From assembly GCA_019671005.1 (NCBI GenBank), contig CM033752.1, forward strand, positions 14,074,001-14,138,000: a stretch of DNA of 64,000 nucleotides, in the 5' to 3' direction. This document shows, piece by piece, positions 1-8,783 of the stretch. The notes beneath the pieces are model-generated. The model saw nothing but the letters and a program-made list of their open reading frames with translations, had not been told where the DNA came from and did no database searches. Position 1 is the stretch's first letter; each line of letters begins with the position of its first letter. This DNA comes from Hibiscus mutabilis. Lineage: Eukaryota; Streptophyta; Magnoliopsida; Malvales; Malvaceae. The position numbers and the translations under genes were made by a program.

Positions 1-1
1 A

Positions 2-298
2 GATGCCACGGCAACCAAAGCTAAAGACATCCTGGCAACCACTGCAAAAGCCAAAGGTAAAGCACATATGCCCAAATCAACTCCTACAGAATCATTTTTT
101 GATTTTTCAGACTCAGGCGAGTCCTCCATTGCACCAACAAAGACCGCATCAATTGAATCCTCCAAGAAAAAAGCCAATGACACTGGTGAAGAGGACGATG
201 AGGACAACCCCGTACGAGGATCGATTCCACCACCGACAACAAGAAAACAACCATCGCGTTCAAGCAAGAGAATCAAGACACCGCCAAAAGGAAACTAA
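2..298 (+). pseudogene. C-terminal end of an Athila-type internal reading frame (partial)
   Basis: An open frame enters from outside the window and ends at a TAA at 296-298. It encodes about 98 residues, low in hydrophobics and rich in Lys, Ser, Thr and Pro, with an acidic patch (GEEDDEDN) and a basic Arg/Lys/Ser-rich end (KQPSRSSKRIK). No catalytic motif or membrane segment is visible. In Athila elements a second frame sometimes called env-like lies at this place between integrase and the 3' LTR, but nothing here proves an envelope function. The same place in the downstream copies (4071-4260 and 7674-7863) has a related but broken tail. Function unknown. Confidence 0.5.
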
Positions 299-377
299 TC
301 ATCCACGATGACGAACTCTCCGAGTAAGTCCTCGTATGCATTTTATTTTTTGTTATTCTTATTTTTCTTTAATGCAC

Positions 378-413
378 GCATTGAGGACAATGCCTCACTC
401 GAGTTTGGGGGGG
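378..413 (+). promoter_or_regulatory. Internal purine tract with AGGA-loop hairpin
   Basis: GCATTG-AGGA-CAATGC (378-393) is a perfect 6-bp stem with an AGGA loop. It is followed after 7 bases by GAGTTTGGGGGGG. The same layout lies just before the 3' LTR with a different stem. This could be a second plus-strand primer tract or a structured RNA signal; the role is inferred. Confidence 0.5.
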
Positions 414-720
414 ATTTTTATTAGTAGTTACCATGTTTAGTTGATTCATCTTAAGTATTACATTTAGGATACATAAATTGCTTGCCATGCCTTTAGTTGG
501 AACAAGAATTGCTTAGATTTGATGAATATCCGATGATGACTTTGCCAATGCACTTAATTGATAGAATTTTTATTCTAGGATAACTATGGAAAAACTTAGA
601 ATTTTACTATGATGCTAAATTTGATGAAGCACTGTTGTGGTTTGATTGATTTAAGGAATTCTAGTGAACTTAGGTTGATAATTAACCAAATTGGGGGATT
701 AGAATAAAAATTGGATGAAT
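414..720. other. Untranslated 3' region of the Athila element, no gene seen
   Basis: AT-rich DNA with no coding potential I could recognise. It lines up with 4395-4710 and 7998-8313 in the two downstream copies, sharing phrases such as ACTTAGAATTTTACTATGAT, so it is conserved non-coding element DNA rather than host sequence. Confidence 0.6.
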
Positions 721-905
721 GCTAAAGGTACCCGAAATTGGCTCTAGCATATGCTAAAAAAATTGATTGCTAGAGGTGCCCGAAACTGGCTCTAGTATAT
801 GGTAAAAATTGATCGCTAGAGGTTCCCAAAACCGGCTCTAGTCGAATAAATTAACTTAAGAAAACTAAAAACAAAATACTAGAGGTGCCCAAAACTGGCT
901 CTAGT
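721..905 (+). repeat. Four-copy interspersed 27-bp repeat with inverted CTAGAG ends
   Basis: Four imperfect copies of a 27-bp unit (721-747, 769-795, 815-841, 878-905) are separated by 19-37 bases of A-rich spacer. The unit begins GCTAGAGGTGCCC and ends GGCTCTAG, so CTAGAG and CTCTAG can pair as a 6-bp stem. Equivalent arrays lie at 4711-4890 and 8314-8494. They sit between the internal and terminal purine tracts. Function unknown. Confidence 0.85.
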
Positions 906-1150
906 TAAAACATGTTAAAAAGAACCCAATGAAGTAATTTGAAAACCTCTTGTTTGCATAGAATACGAAAAAACAACTTGCACACAACTCTGCACACACT
1001 CACAAGCATTATAGTTTGATTCTGAGTAATTCTAAGTTTTCCAAAAAATGAAAATCCAATCATACTTTGTGCCCCGGTTCTGAGAATTGAAATCAAGTCC
1101 AAATCTAAGTTTGTGAAAATTGAAGTCTTGGCAGGTTATTATTAGTTTGC

Positions 1151-1188
1151 ATTGCTTGAGGACAAGAAATAGTTCGAGTTTGGGGGTG
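1151..1188 (+). promoter_or_regulatory. 3' polypurine tract and upstream hairpin remnant
   Basis: GAGTTTGGGGG (1175-1185) lies directly before the LTR start and is the expected primer for plus-strand DNA synthesis. CTTG-AGGA-CAAG before it is a shortened form of the 8-bp stem kept at 5143-5162 and 8746-8765. Confidence 0.75.
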
Positions 1189-1412
1189 TGATAAGTGTTC
1201 AAAAGTACTATTTTTCTTACCCTTTTTACTCATATTATTGTTAGACTTAGGCTCATATTAGTTGCATAATTAGCCATTCATGCATTAATCCATGTTTCCT
1301 TCCATCGTTGAGCTTGATTACTTAACTTGGTAGTTTTTGTGGGAAAAGATGATGCTTTGGTGTGTTTTGTGTGTATGTACAGGATCACTTGCCAAAGCAA
1401 GGCTAGAGCTAG

Positions 1413-1496
1413 TTGCCAGGGCAATACATGAAGGAGATGCCGAGCTAGTTGCCAGGGCAATACATGAAGGAGACGCCGAGCCAGTTGCCAGGGCAA
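1413..1496 (+). repeat. 36-bp tandem repeat in Athila LTR
   Basis: The 12-bp motif TTGCCAGGGCAA occurs at 1413, 1449 and 1485, exactly 36 bases apart. The unit stays open in one frame (repeated peptide LVARAIHEGDAE), but it lies in an LTR and is probably not translated. The motif is an imperfect palindrome (TTGCC/GGCAA). Confidence 0.9.
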
Positions 1497-1739
1497 TTGT
1501 CGACAAAGAACAAGGTGATATGGTAGTCGAAATTGATGACTAGACAAGCCCAAGATGACGTGGAGCAAAGCCAAATCCCAAACGAATTTGATTTCCATGA
1601 AGAGATTAAAGAAGAATTAAATTTCAAGAAGATAGGAGAAGTTCTAATAGGAATATAATTATAATGAAGAATTATATTCTTTAAAGATAATTTAATTCCA
1701 ACTTAACTTCCTCTTCAAATAAGGACTTTGACCTAGCCC

Positions 1740-1748
1740 TATAAATTA
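1740..1748 (+). promoter_or_regulatory. TATA box of truncated Athila LTR
   Basis: TATAAATTA after GACCTAGCCC, at the same place as TATAAATA in the complete LTR (9334). Likely the LTR promoter. Confidence 0.55.
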
Positions 1749-1938
1749 GAGGGGAATTTCGACAACTCAAAGAGAGCAAGAGGAGAGAATTTTCGATAAG
1801 CTTCTAGGGCAAGGAGATTTCGACAAGGAATTTATCTTGTGTTTCTTTGGAACCTAGCCATGAACTAAATCTATTTGGCTATGGTTATTGTGTTTTGTGG
1901 TTGTGAGAAACTATTGGATTTTGTTTAGGTAATAAGAC

Positions 1939-2130
1939 TTTGACAATTGCCTTGGCAATTTAGAGAAAGTGTTGGCAAGATGTGAAGAAACTGATTTAGT
2001 CCTTAATTGGGAGAAGTGCCATTTTATGGTAGATGAAGGAATAGTGCTCAGCCACAAGATTTCATCCAAGGGAATTGAAGTAGACAAAGCCAAAGTGGAC
2101 GTGATCGAGAGATTACCCCCACCAAGATAA
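1939..2130 (+). pseudogene. Athila-type reverse transcriptase fragment, copy A
   Basis: The frame encodes FDNCLGNLEKVLARCEET, followed by LNWEKCHFMV and SHKISSKGIEVDKAKVDVI. This is the thumb-side end of a Ty3/gypsy reverse transcriptase, just after the place of the catalytic FxDD motif, which is absent. It stops at a TAA after LPPPR. Upstream the frame is fused to LTR sequence; downstream the connection to RNase H is deleted. It cannot encode an active enzyme. Confidence 0.85.
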
Positions 2131-2131
2131 A

Positions 2132-2311
2132 GTCTTCAATTTTGATGATTCGTGCGCCCAAGCATTCGAAACCCTAAAAGAAATGCTTTCCTCGACACCC
2201 ATTGTCATTCCACCAGATTGGACGCCACCTTTTGAGCTCATGTGTGATGCAAGTGATTTCGCGGTAGGAGTAGTCCTAGGCCAACTCACAGGGAGGAGGA
2301 CGCAGATTTAG
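2132..2311 (+). pseudogene. Athila-type RNase H start, copy A
   Basis: The frame reads FNFDDSCAQAFETLKEML, then PIVIPPDWTPPFELMCDASD and FAVGVVLGQ. The Asp in CDASD corresponds to the first acidic residue of the RNase H active site. After GQ the core of the domain is missing and a TAG follows LTGRRTQI. The part between RT thumb and RNase H (usually containing SFLGHAGFYRRFI-like sequence) is also deleted. Confidence 0.8.
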
Positions 2312-2351
2312 AGATATGTGATGCATTATCGGATGAACAACTTTTAATTGT

Positions 2352-2931
2352 CTTGGCAACCATGGATGTGCACGCCTTGGCAACCCTTGATGCCTCGGCA
2401 ACCATGGATGCGCATGCCTCGACAACCCTCGACGCCGCAGCAGCTCTTAACGCGCACGCCTCGGCAACTCCATACGTGCACGCCTCGGCAACCTTCGATG
2501 CCTCGGTAACCATGGATGTGCATGCCTCAGCAACCCTCAACGCCGCAGCAGCTCTTGACGCGCACGCCTCGGCAAACTTTAGACGCGCACGCCTCGGCAA
2601 CCCTCAACGTCGCAGCAGCTCTTGACGCGCACGCCTCGGCAAACTCTAGACGCGCACGCCTCGGCAAACTCTAGACGCGCACGCCTCGGCAACCCTCGAT
2701 GCCGTAGCAACCGTTGACGCCTCAGCAACCATGGATGTGCATGCCTTGGCAACCCTCGACGCTGCAGTAGCTCTTGACGCGTACGCCTCGGCAACTCGGA
2801 CTCGCGACGCCTCAAGTAACCAGCGATCGCATGCCTCGACAATCATGGATGCGTATGCCTCGGCAACTCTAGACACACACGACTCGGCAATCTTGGGAGC
2901 AGTCGCCACGGTAGCACATGCCTCGACAATA
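2352..2931 (+). repeat. Coding minisatellite between RNase H and integrase, copy A
   Basis: About 580 bases of degenerate units of 18-24 bp built on GCCTCGGCAACC and GACGCGCAC. They translate to a peptide repeat of the type HASATLDA with occasional AAAALNA blocks. It follows DALSDEQLL and precedes PWYADLVNFL, which in Athila pol normally lie close together. Frame is lost near 2575-2590 and 2800 in this copy. An inserted or expanded linker is the likely explanation. Confidence 0.9.
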
Positions 2932-3287
2932 CCCTGGTATGCGGATTTAGTTAATTTCCTTGTTTGTGGTATTTTACCTTATAGCCTTACTCACCAATGG
3001 AAGAAGCGGTTCCGCCATGATGCTAAGCATTACTTTTAGGATGAGCCTCTTTTGTTTAAACAATGTGCAGATCAGGTTATACGCCGATGTGTCCCTGAAG
3101 AGGAGCAACATAATGTACTTCAACAATGCCATTCTTCACCCTATGGAGGACATTTTAGAGGAACTCGTACCGCGGCCAAAGTTTTTCAATCCGATTTGTG
3201 TTGGCCAACATTGTACAAAGATGGCCAAGAGTTTTACAAGCAATCTGATCGTTGCCAGAGGACGGGCAATATTACCCATAAACCAAT
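2932..3287 (+). pseudogene. Athila-type integrase N-terminal zinc domain, copy A
   Basis: It begins PWYADLVNFLVCGILPYSL and, after an in-frame TAG at 3037-3039, continues with LFKQCADQVIRRCVPEEE, then CHSSPYGGHF and RTAAKV. The two His of the HHCC zinc finger are visible, but the first Cys is Ser (QSDRCQRTGN). The catalytic core with its Asp residues is deleted, so coding jumps from about residue 110 to the GQAE-like motif of the next entry. Confidence 0.88.
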
Positions 3288-3891
3288 GGGCAAGCAGAAA
3301 TTTCCAACCGATAATTGAAGGGTATACTCGAGAAAGTTGTAAATCCCTCTAGGAAGGATTGGTCAGTAAGACTAGATGACGCACTTTGGGCATATCACAC
3401 TGCATTCAAAACACCCTTAGGTATGTCCCCCTGCCGACTTCTCTATGGAAAAACATGCCATCTACCGGTGGAAATCGAACACAAGACATATTGGGCAATC
3501 AAGACCGTGAATATGGATTAGGAAAGTGTCGGACATAAGCATTTGTTGGACCTCAACGAGATAGAAGAATTTCGTGCACTCGCCTATAACAATGCACAAA
3601 TCTACAAGGAGAAAAAAACAAAGCGGTGGCACGACAAGAAATTATTGCGCGACAATTCATGCCGGGCAACTAGTTCTCTTATTCAATTCTCGACTAAAAC
3701 TTTTCCCGGGAAAACTAAAATCAAGATGGTCGGGGCCATTTGAAGTTGTCAAACCATTCTCCCATGGTGCCGTGATAATCAAGTCCATTACCGATGAATA
3801 TAAATTCAAAGTTAACGGACAGAGATTGAAGCACTACAACGGTGCCCACGTAGAACGAAACAAAGAAGTTGACACCTTAGGAGATGCATGA
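3288..3891 (+). pseudogene. Athila-type integrase C-terminal part, copy A
   Basis: Starts at GQAEISNR, the region of the catalytic Glu, then shows [20 protein letters not shown] and [15 protein letters not shown], and later VLLFNSRLKLFPGK-like and SRWSGPFEVVKPF sequences, ending in a TGA at 3889-3891. Stops lie near 3312 and 3519. A run of A residues near 3611 and a short deletion near 3650 shift the frame relative to copy B, where the last 115 codons are open. This is the best evidence for the Athila assignment. Confidence 0.9.
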
Positions 3892-4070
3892 GCATGCTCT
3901 CCTTTCGATATTTTCTTTTTATTTTTTTTCGAACTATATTTTTTGCTATTATTTTTGGTTATTTTTTTTCTCTCTTTATTTATTTTTGGAATTTTTAGGA
4001 GAGATTTTATTTTTCTTCATTATCTTTAGTTTCCAGGTTTTCTTTTCCACAACAAGACTCATAACCACCA
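3892..4070 (+). other. T-rich tract with splice-acceptor-like end
   Basis: A strongly T-rich run, including several stretches of eight or more T, ends at TTTAGTTTCCAG (about 4025-4036). It looks like a polypyrimidine tract plus 3' splice site. In Athila elements a spliced message has been proposed for the frame after integrase, so this could be its acceptor. The predicted hydrophobic peptide is a by-product of the T runs. Confidence 0.4.
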
Positions 4071-4260
4071 TGCTAAGGAAATTTACTGCCGACTACTTGC
4101 CACAACAACCACAATAGAAACTGGCGATGCCCAGGCAACAACAATGGCTTCGGCAATTACTGATGCCCACGCAAGTGAACCTGCATCGGCAAACATGTAT
4201 CAAATCAAAGCAATGCTATTCACGTGGTACCAGCATTCAACCACCGACTGAAAAATGAAT
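4071..4260 (+). pseudogene. Broken tail of post-integrase frame, copy A
   Basis: After the T-rich tract, short open pieces with Ala-, Thr- and Gln-rich sequence (for example MASAITDAHASEPASAN) end quickly in stops. Its position and its basic, Ser-rich end match the frame at 2-298. No domain recognised. Confidence 0.35.
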
Positions 4261-4359
4261 CAAGCAAACGGCACGAAGGAAACTTATCACTCGAGGTGAC
4301 GACCTCTCCGACTAACTCATTTCATTTAGTTTCTTTTAAATTTTGTTTCACTCTTACAT

Positions 4360-4394
4360 GCATTGAGGACAATGCTTCTCTCGAGTTTGGGGGG
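4360..4394 (+). promoter_or_regulatory. Internal purine tract with AGGA-loop hairpin, copy A
   Basis: GCATTG-AGGA-CAATGC at 4360-4375 followed by GAGTTTGGGGGG, as at 378-413. Confidence 0.5.
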
Positions 4395-4710
4395 TTTTGG
4401 TTTCTAGTTAGTTTCATGTTTAGTTGCATTCATCGTTAGCAATCACATATAGGTTGCATATGTTACTTGCCATGCCTTTAATTGGATTTAATTGCTTAAG
4501 ACTTGTTGAATATCCAATGATGAATTTTTGCCATTGCACTTAATTGAAAGAACCTTTAATTTTAGGATTGCATGAAAAGAACTTAGAATTTTACTATGAT
4601 GCTGAATTTTTTTTACATGGTTGTAGCTTGTTGATTGAAAGAAACTTAGTGAACTTAGGTTGGTTAAAATTTGGGTAAATTTAAAATTGAAAATTAAAAG
4701 TTAAATTCTT

Positions 4711-4890
4711 GCTAGAGGTGCCCGAAACTGGCTCTAGTAGTAAATACACTTTCTTGTTAGAGGTGTGAAACTGGCTCTAGTAGTTAATGCACATTAAAAA
4801 AATCGCTAGAGGAGCCCAAAATTGGCTCTAGTCGACTAAAATAAAATGAGAATTTCTTACTTTGCTAGAGGTGCCCAAAATTGGCTCTAG
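4711..4890 (+). repeat. CTAGAG/CTCTAG repeat array, copy A
   Basis: Four units at 4711, 4756, 4805 and 4864. The second has lost two bases (GGTGTGAAACTGG) that copy B keeps. Confidence 0.85.
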
Positions 4891-5142
4891 TGAAAATAAA
4901 AATAAATGCCCGGTAATTAAATTGATAAAAGCCTATTGTTCACATAGAATCTTGAAAATCAACTTGTACACAAACTACGCACACACATTGTCACGAGCAT
5001 TATAGTTTTGTTCCGGGTAATTTTTGTGCCATCCGAAAAATTAAAAGGTGATCATACTTTGTGCCACAGATTTAGAGGTTTGAATTCAAGTTTGAAGCAT
5101 GTCTTTGATGATTAAAGTCTTTGCGGGTAATTGTTGGTTTGC

Positions 5143-5180
5143 ATTGCTTGAGGACAAGCAATAGTTCGAGTTTGGGGCTG
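5143..5180 (+). promoter_or_regulatory. 3' polypurine tract and 8-bp AGGA hairpin, copy A
   Basis: ATTGCTTG-AGGA-CAAGCAAT (5143-5162) is a perfect 8-bp stem, followed by GAGTTTGGGG and the LTR start TGATAAG at 5181. Confidence 0.75.
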
Positions 5181-5490
5181 TGATAAGTGTTCAAAAGTAC
5201 TAATTTTATTACCCTTTTTATTAAATTTCAAGAAGATAGGAGAAGTTCTAATAGGAATATAATTATAATGAAGAATTATATTCTTTAAAGATAATTTAAT
5301 TCCAACTTAACTTCCTCTTCAAATAAGGACTTTGACCTAGCCCTATAAATTAGAGGGGAATTTCGACAACTCAAAGAGAGCAAGAGGAGAGAATTTTCGA
5401 TAAGCTTCTAGGGCAAGGAGATTTCGACAAGGAATTTATCTTGTGTTTCTTTGGAACCTAGCCATGAACTAAATCTATTTGGCTATGGTT
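5181..5490 (+). mobile_element. Mini-LTR at the duplication junction
   Basis: Only the first 40 bases of the LTR are present before the sequence jumps, at 5220/5221, to a point about 430 bases into the LTR (TTAAATTTCAAGAAG). The 36-bp repeats are lost and the TATA box (5344-5352) is kept. The junction has a few bases of microhomology (TTTA/TTAA). Confidence 0.85.
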
Positions 5491-5542
5491 ATTGTGTTTT
5501 GTGGTTGTGAGAAACTATTGGATTTTGTTTAGGTAATAAGAC

Positions 5543-5734
5543 TTTGACAATTGCCTTGGCAATTTAGAGAAAGTGTTGGCAAGATGTGAAGAAACTGATT
5601 TAGTCCTTAATTGGGAGAAGTGCCATTTTATGGTAGATGAAGGAATAGTGCTCAGCCACAAGATTTCATCCAAGGGAATTGAAGTAGACAAAGCCAAAGT
5701 GGACGTGATCGAGAGATTACCCCCACCAAGATAA
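5543..5734 (+). pseudogene. Athila-type reverse transcriptase fragment, copy B
   Basis: Same 64-codon fragment as in copy A with no difference noticed. It starts after an LTR fusion, lacks the catalytic motif and ends at a TAA after LPPPR. Confidence 0.85.
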
Positions 5735-5735
5735 A

Positions 5736-5915
5736 GTCTTCAATTTTGATGATTCGTGCGCCCAAGCATTCGAAACCCTAAAAGAAATGCTTTCCTCGAC
5801 ACCCATTGTCATTCCACCAGATTGGACGCCACCTTTTGAGCTCATGTGTGATGCAAGTGATTTCGCGGTAGGAGTAGTCCTAGGCCAACTCACAGGGAGG
5901 AGGACGCAGATTTAG
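5736..5915 (+). pseudogene. Athila-type RNase H start, copy B
   Basis: Identical in content to copy A: start of RNase H with CDASD, then deletion of the domain core and a stop. Confidence 0.8.
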
Positions 5916-5955
5916 AGATATGTGATGCATTATCGGATGAACAACTTTTAATTGT

Positions 5956-6535
5956 CTTGGCAACCATGGATGTGCACGCCTTGGCAACCCTTGATGCCTC
6001 GGCAACCATGGATGCGCATGCCTCGACAACCCTCGACGCCGCAGCAGCTCTTAACGCGCACGCCTCGGCAACTCCATACGTGCACGCCTCGGCAACCTTC
6101 GATGCCTCGGTAACCATGGATGTGCATGCCTCAGCAACCCTCAACGCCGCAGCAGCTCTTGACGCGCACGCCTCGGCAAACTTTAGACGCGCACGCCTCG
6201 GCAACCCTCAACGTCGCAGCAGCTCTTGACGCGCACGCCTCGGCAAACTCTAGACGCGCACGCCTCGGCAAACTCTAGACGCGCACGCCTCGGCAACCCT
6301 CGATGCCGTAGCAACCGTTGACGCCTCAGCAACCATGGATGTGCATGCCTTGGCAACCCTCGACGCTGCAGTAGCTCTTGACGCGTACGCCTCGGCAACT
6401 CCAGACTCGCACGCCTCAGTAACCACTGATACGCATGCCTCGACAATCATGGATGCGTATGCCTCGGCAACTCTAGACACACACGACTCGGCAATCTTGG
6501 GAGCAGTCGCCACGGTAGCACATGCCTCGACAATA
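5956..6535 (+). repeat. Coding minisatellite between RNase H and integrase, copy B
   Basis: Same array as copy A. Its last part reads regularly (SATPDSHASVTTDTHAST), where copy A has scrambled bases near 2795-2820, so copy B probably keeps the older state. Confidence 0.9.
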
Positions 6536-6891
6536 CCCTGGTATGCGGATTTAGTTAATTTCCTTGTTTGTGGTATTTTACCTTATAGCCTTACTCACCA
6601 ATGGAAGAAGCGGTTCCGCCATGATGCTAAGCATTACTTTTAGGATGAGCCTCTTTTGTTTAAACAATGTGCAGATCAGGTTATACGCCGATGTGTCCCT
6701 GAAGAGGAGCAACATAATGTACTTCAACAATGCCATTCTTCACCCTATGGAGGACATTTTAGAGGAACTCGTACCGCGGCCAAAGTTTTTCAATCCGATT
6801 TGTGTTGGCCAACATTGTACAAAGATGGCCAAGAGTTTTACAAGCAATCTGATCGTTGCCAGAGGACGGGCAATATTACCCATAAACCAAT
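6536..6891 (+). pseudogene. Athila-type integrase N-terminal zinc domain, copy B
   Basis: Same as copy A, with the same in-frame TAG at 6641-6643, the Cys-to-Ser change in the HHCC finger and the missing catalytic core. Shared defects show that the damage predates the duplication. Confidence 0.88.
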
Positions 6892-7494
6892 GGGCAAGCA
6901 GAAATTTCCAACCGATAATTGAAGGGTATACTCGAGAAAGTTGTAAATCCCTCTAGGAAGGATTGGTCAGTAAGACTAGATGACGCACTTTGGGCATATC
7001 ACACTGCATTCAAAACACCCTTAGGTATGTCCCCCTGCCGACTTCTCTATGGAAAAACATGCCATCTACCGGTGGAAATCGAACACAAGACATATTGGGC
7101 AATCAAGACCGTGAATATGGATTAGGAAAGTGTCGGACATAAGCATTTGTTGGACCTCAACGAGATAGAAGAATTTCGTGCACTCGCCTATAACAATGCA
7201 CAAATCTACAAGGAGAAAACAAAGCAGTGGCACGACAAGAAATTATTGCCGCGACAATTCATGCCAGGGCAACTAGTTCTCTTATTCAATTCTCGACTAA
7301 AACTTTTCCCGGGAAAACTAAAATCAAGATGGTCGGGGCCATTTGAAGTTGTCAAACCATTCTCCCATGGTGCCGTGATAATCAAGTCCATTACCGATGA
7401 ATATAAATTCAAAGTTAACGGACAGAGATTGAAGCACTACAACGGTGCCCACGTAGAACGAAACAAAGAAGTTGACACCTTAGGAGATGCATGA
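6892..7494 (+). pseudogene. Athila-type integrase C-terminal part, copy B
   Basis: From GQAEISNR to a TGA at 7492-7494. From 7147 the frame is open for 115 codons: LDLNEIEEFRALAYNNAQIY, then KTKQWHDKKLLPRQFMPGQL and FNSRLKLFPGKLKSRWSGPF. This is the C-terminal DNA-binding part of Athila integrase and is intact here, unlike in copy A. Upstream stops remain. Confidence 0.9.
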
Positions 7495-7962
7495 GCATGC
7501 TCTCCTTTCGATATTTTCTTTTTATTTTTTTTCGAACTATATTTTTTGCTATTATTTTTGGTTATTTTTTTTCTCTCTTTATTTATTTTTGGAATTTTTA
7601 GGAGAGATTTTATTTTTCTTCATTATCTTTAGTTTCCAGGTTTTCTTTTCCACAACAAGACTCATAACCACCATGCTAAGGAAATTTACTGCCGACTACT
7701 TGCCACAACAACCACAATAGAAACTGGCGATGCCCAGGCAACAACAATGGCTTCGGCAATTACTGATGCCCACGCAAGTGAACCTGCATCGGCAAACATG
7801 TATCAAATCAAAGCAATGCTATTCACGTGGTACCAGCATTCAACCACCGACTGAAAAATGAATCAAGCAAACGGCACGAAGGAAACTTATCACTCGAGGT
7901 GACGACCTCTCCGACTAACTCATTTCATTTAGTTTCTTTTAAATTTTGTTTCACTCTTACAT
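7495..7962 (+). other. Post-integrase region of copy B: T-rich tract and broken tail
   Basis: The same T-rich stretch and TTTCCAG acceptor-like end as at 3892-4070, then short Ala/Thr-rich coding remnants. No intact gene. Confidence 0.4.
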
Positions 7963-7997
7963 GCATTGAGGACAATGCTTCTCTCGAGTTTGGGGGG
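7963..7997 (+). promoter_or_regulatory. Internal purine tract with AGGA-loop hairpin, copy B
   Basis: GCATTG-AGGA-CAATGC (7963-7978) followed by GAGTTTGGGGGG. Confidence 0.5.
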
Positions 7998-8313
7998 TTT
8001 TGGTTTCTAGTTAGTTTCATGTTTAGTTGCATTCATCGTTAGCAATCACATATAGGTTGCATATGTTACTTGCCATGCCTTTAATTGGATTTAATTGCTT
8101 AAGACTTGTTGAATATCCAATGATGAATTTTTGCCATTGCACTTAATTGAAAGAACCTTTAATTTTAGGATTGCATGAAAAGAACTTAGAATTTTACTAT
8201 GATGCTGAATTTTTTTTACATGGTTGTAGCTTGTTGATTGAAAGAAACTTAGTGAACTTAGGTTGGTTAAAATTTGGGTAAATTTAAAATTGAAAATTAA
8301 AAGTTAAATTCTT

Positions 8314-8494
8314 GCTAGAGGTGCCCGAAACTGGCTCTAGTAGTAAATACACTTTCTTGTTAGAGGTGCCCGAAACTGGCTCTAGTAGTTAATGCACATT
8401 AAAAAATCGCTAGAGGAGCCCAAAATTGGCTCTAGTCGACTAAAATAAAATGAGAATTTCTTACTTTGCTAGAGGTGCCCAAAATTGGCTCTAG
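8314..8494 (+). repeat. CTAGAG/CTCTAG repeat array, copy B
   Basis: Four units at about 8314, 8359, 8409 and 8467, all of full length. Confidence 0.85.
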
Positions 8495-8745
8495 TGAAAA
8501 TAAAAATAAATGCCCCGGTAATTAAATTGATAAAAGCCTATTGTTCACATAGAATCTTGAAAATCAACTTGTACACAACTACGCACACACATTGTCACGA
8601 GCATTATAGTTTTGTTCCGGGTAATTTTTGTGCCATCCGAAAAATTAAAAGGTGATCATACTTTGTGCCACAGTTCCGAGGTTTGAATTCAAGTTTGAAG
8701 CATGTCTTTGATGATTAAAGTCTTTGCAGGTAATTGTTGGTTTGC

Positions 8746-8783
8746 ATTGCTTGAGGACAAGCAATAGTTCGAGTTTGGGGCTG
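8746..8783 (+). promoter_or_regulatory. 3' polypurine tract and 8-bp AGGA hairpin, copy B
   Basis: ATTGCTTG-AGGA-CAAGCAAT (8746-8765), then GAGTTTGGGG and the LTR start at 8784. Confidence 0.75.

Larger units (their letters stand above)
1..1886 (+). mobile_element. 3' end of an Athila-type Ty3/gypsy element with truncated 3' LTR
   Basis: The element begins outside the window. What remains is the tail of its last reading frame, about 0.9 kb of untranslated DNA with two purine tracts, and the first 0.7 kb of its 3' LTR starting TGATAAG at 1189. Assignment to the Athila group rests on the near-identical 3' region of the neighbouring copies, which do carry Athila-like integrase, and on the order tail, purine tract, LTR. 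The LTR stops matching the complete LTR at 8784-10344 near 1886 and then runs into a reverse transcriptase fragment, so an internal deletion fused LTR and pol. Confidence 0.8.
1189..1886 (+). mobile_element. Athila-type LTR, 3' truncated
   Basis: The LTR starts TGATAAGTGTTCAAAAG right after the purine tract. It matches the first part of the complete LTR at 8784, including the 36-bp tandem repeat, the TATA box and the phrase GAACCTAGCCATGAACTAAA. Homology ends near 1886, about 50 bases before reverse transcriptase coding sequence begins. The rest of the LTR, the primer site, gag and protease are missing. Confidence 0.85.
1617..5220 (+). repeat. Tandem duplication, copy A (3,604 bp)
   Basis: This segment is repeated directly at 5221-8823. 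It starts inside the LTR at TTAAATTTCAAGAAG and ends about 40 bases into the next LTR, so the junction at 5220/5221 is a mini-LTR lacking roughly 390 bases. Copy A differs from copy B by few substitutions and short indels, for example near 2795-2820, 3611, 3650 and 4766. Either a recent unequal exchange or an assembly error would give this structure. Confidence 0.93.

Noticed and set aside
1278..1598. Frames on both strands over the 36-bp LTR repeat, including LVARAIHEGDAE
   Set aside because: A 36-bp repeat keeps frames open by itself; it lies in an LTR upstream of the TATA box.
2286..2600. Long minus-strand frames over the minisatellite (also 2579-2909, 5890-6513)
   Set aside because: Antisense frames of a repeat without stops. 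The plus-strand frame is collinear with Athila pol.
3884..4117. Hydrophobic open frame (also 7487-7720) that could be a membrane protein
   Set aside because: It is translated from runs of T; the Phe/Leu content follows from base composition, and the tract fits a polypyrimidine stretch better.
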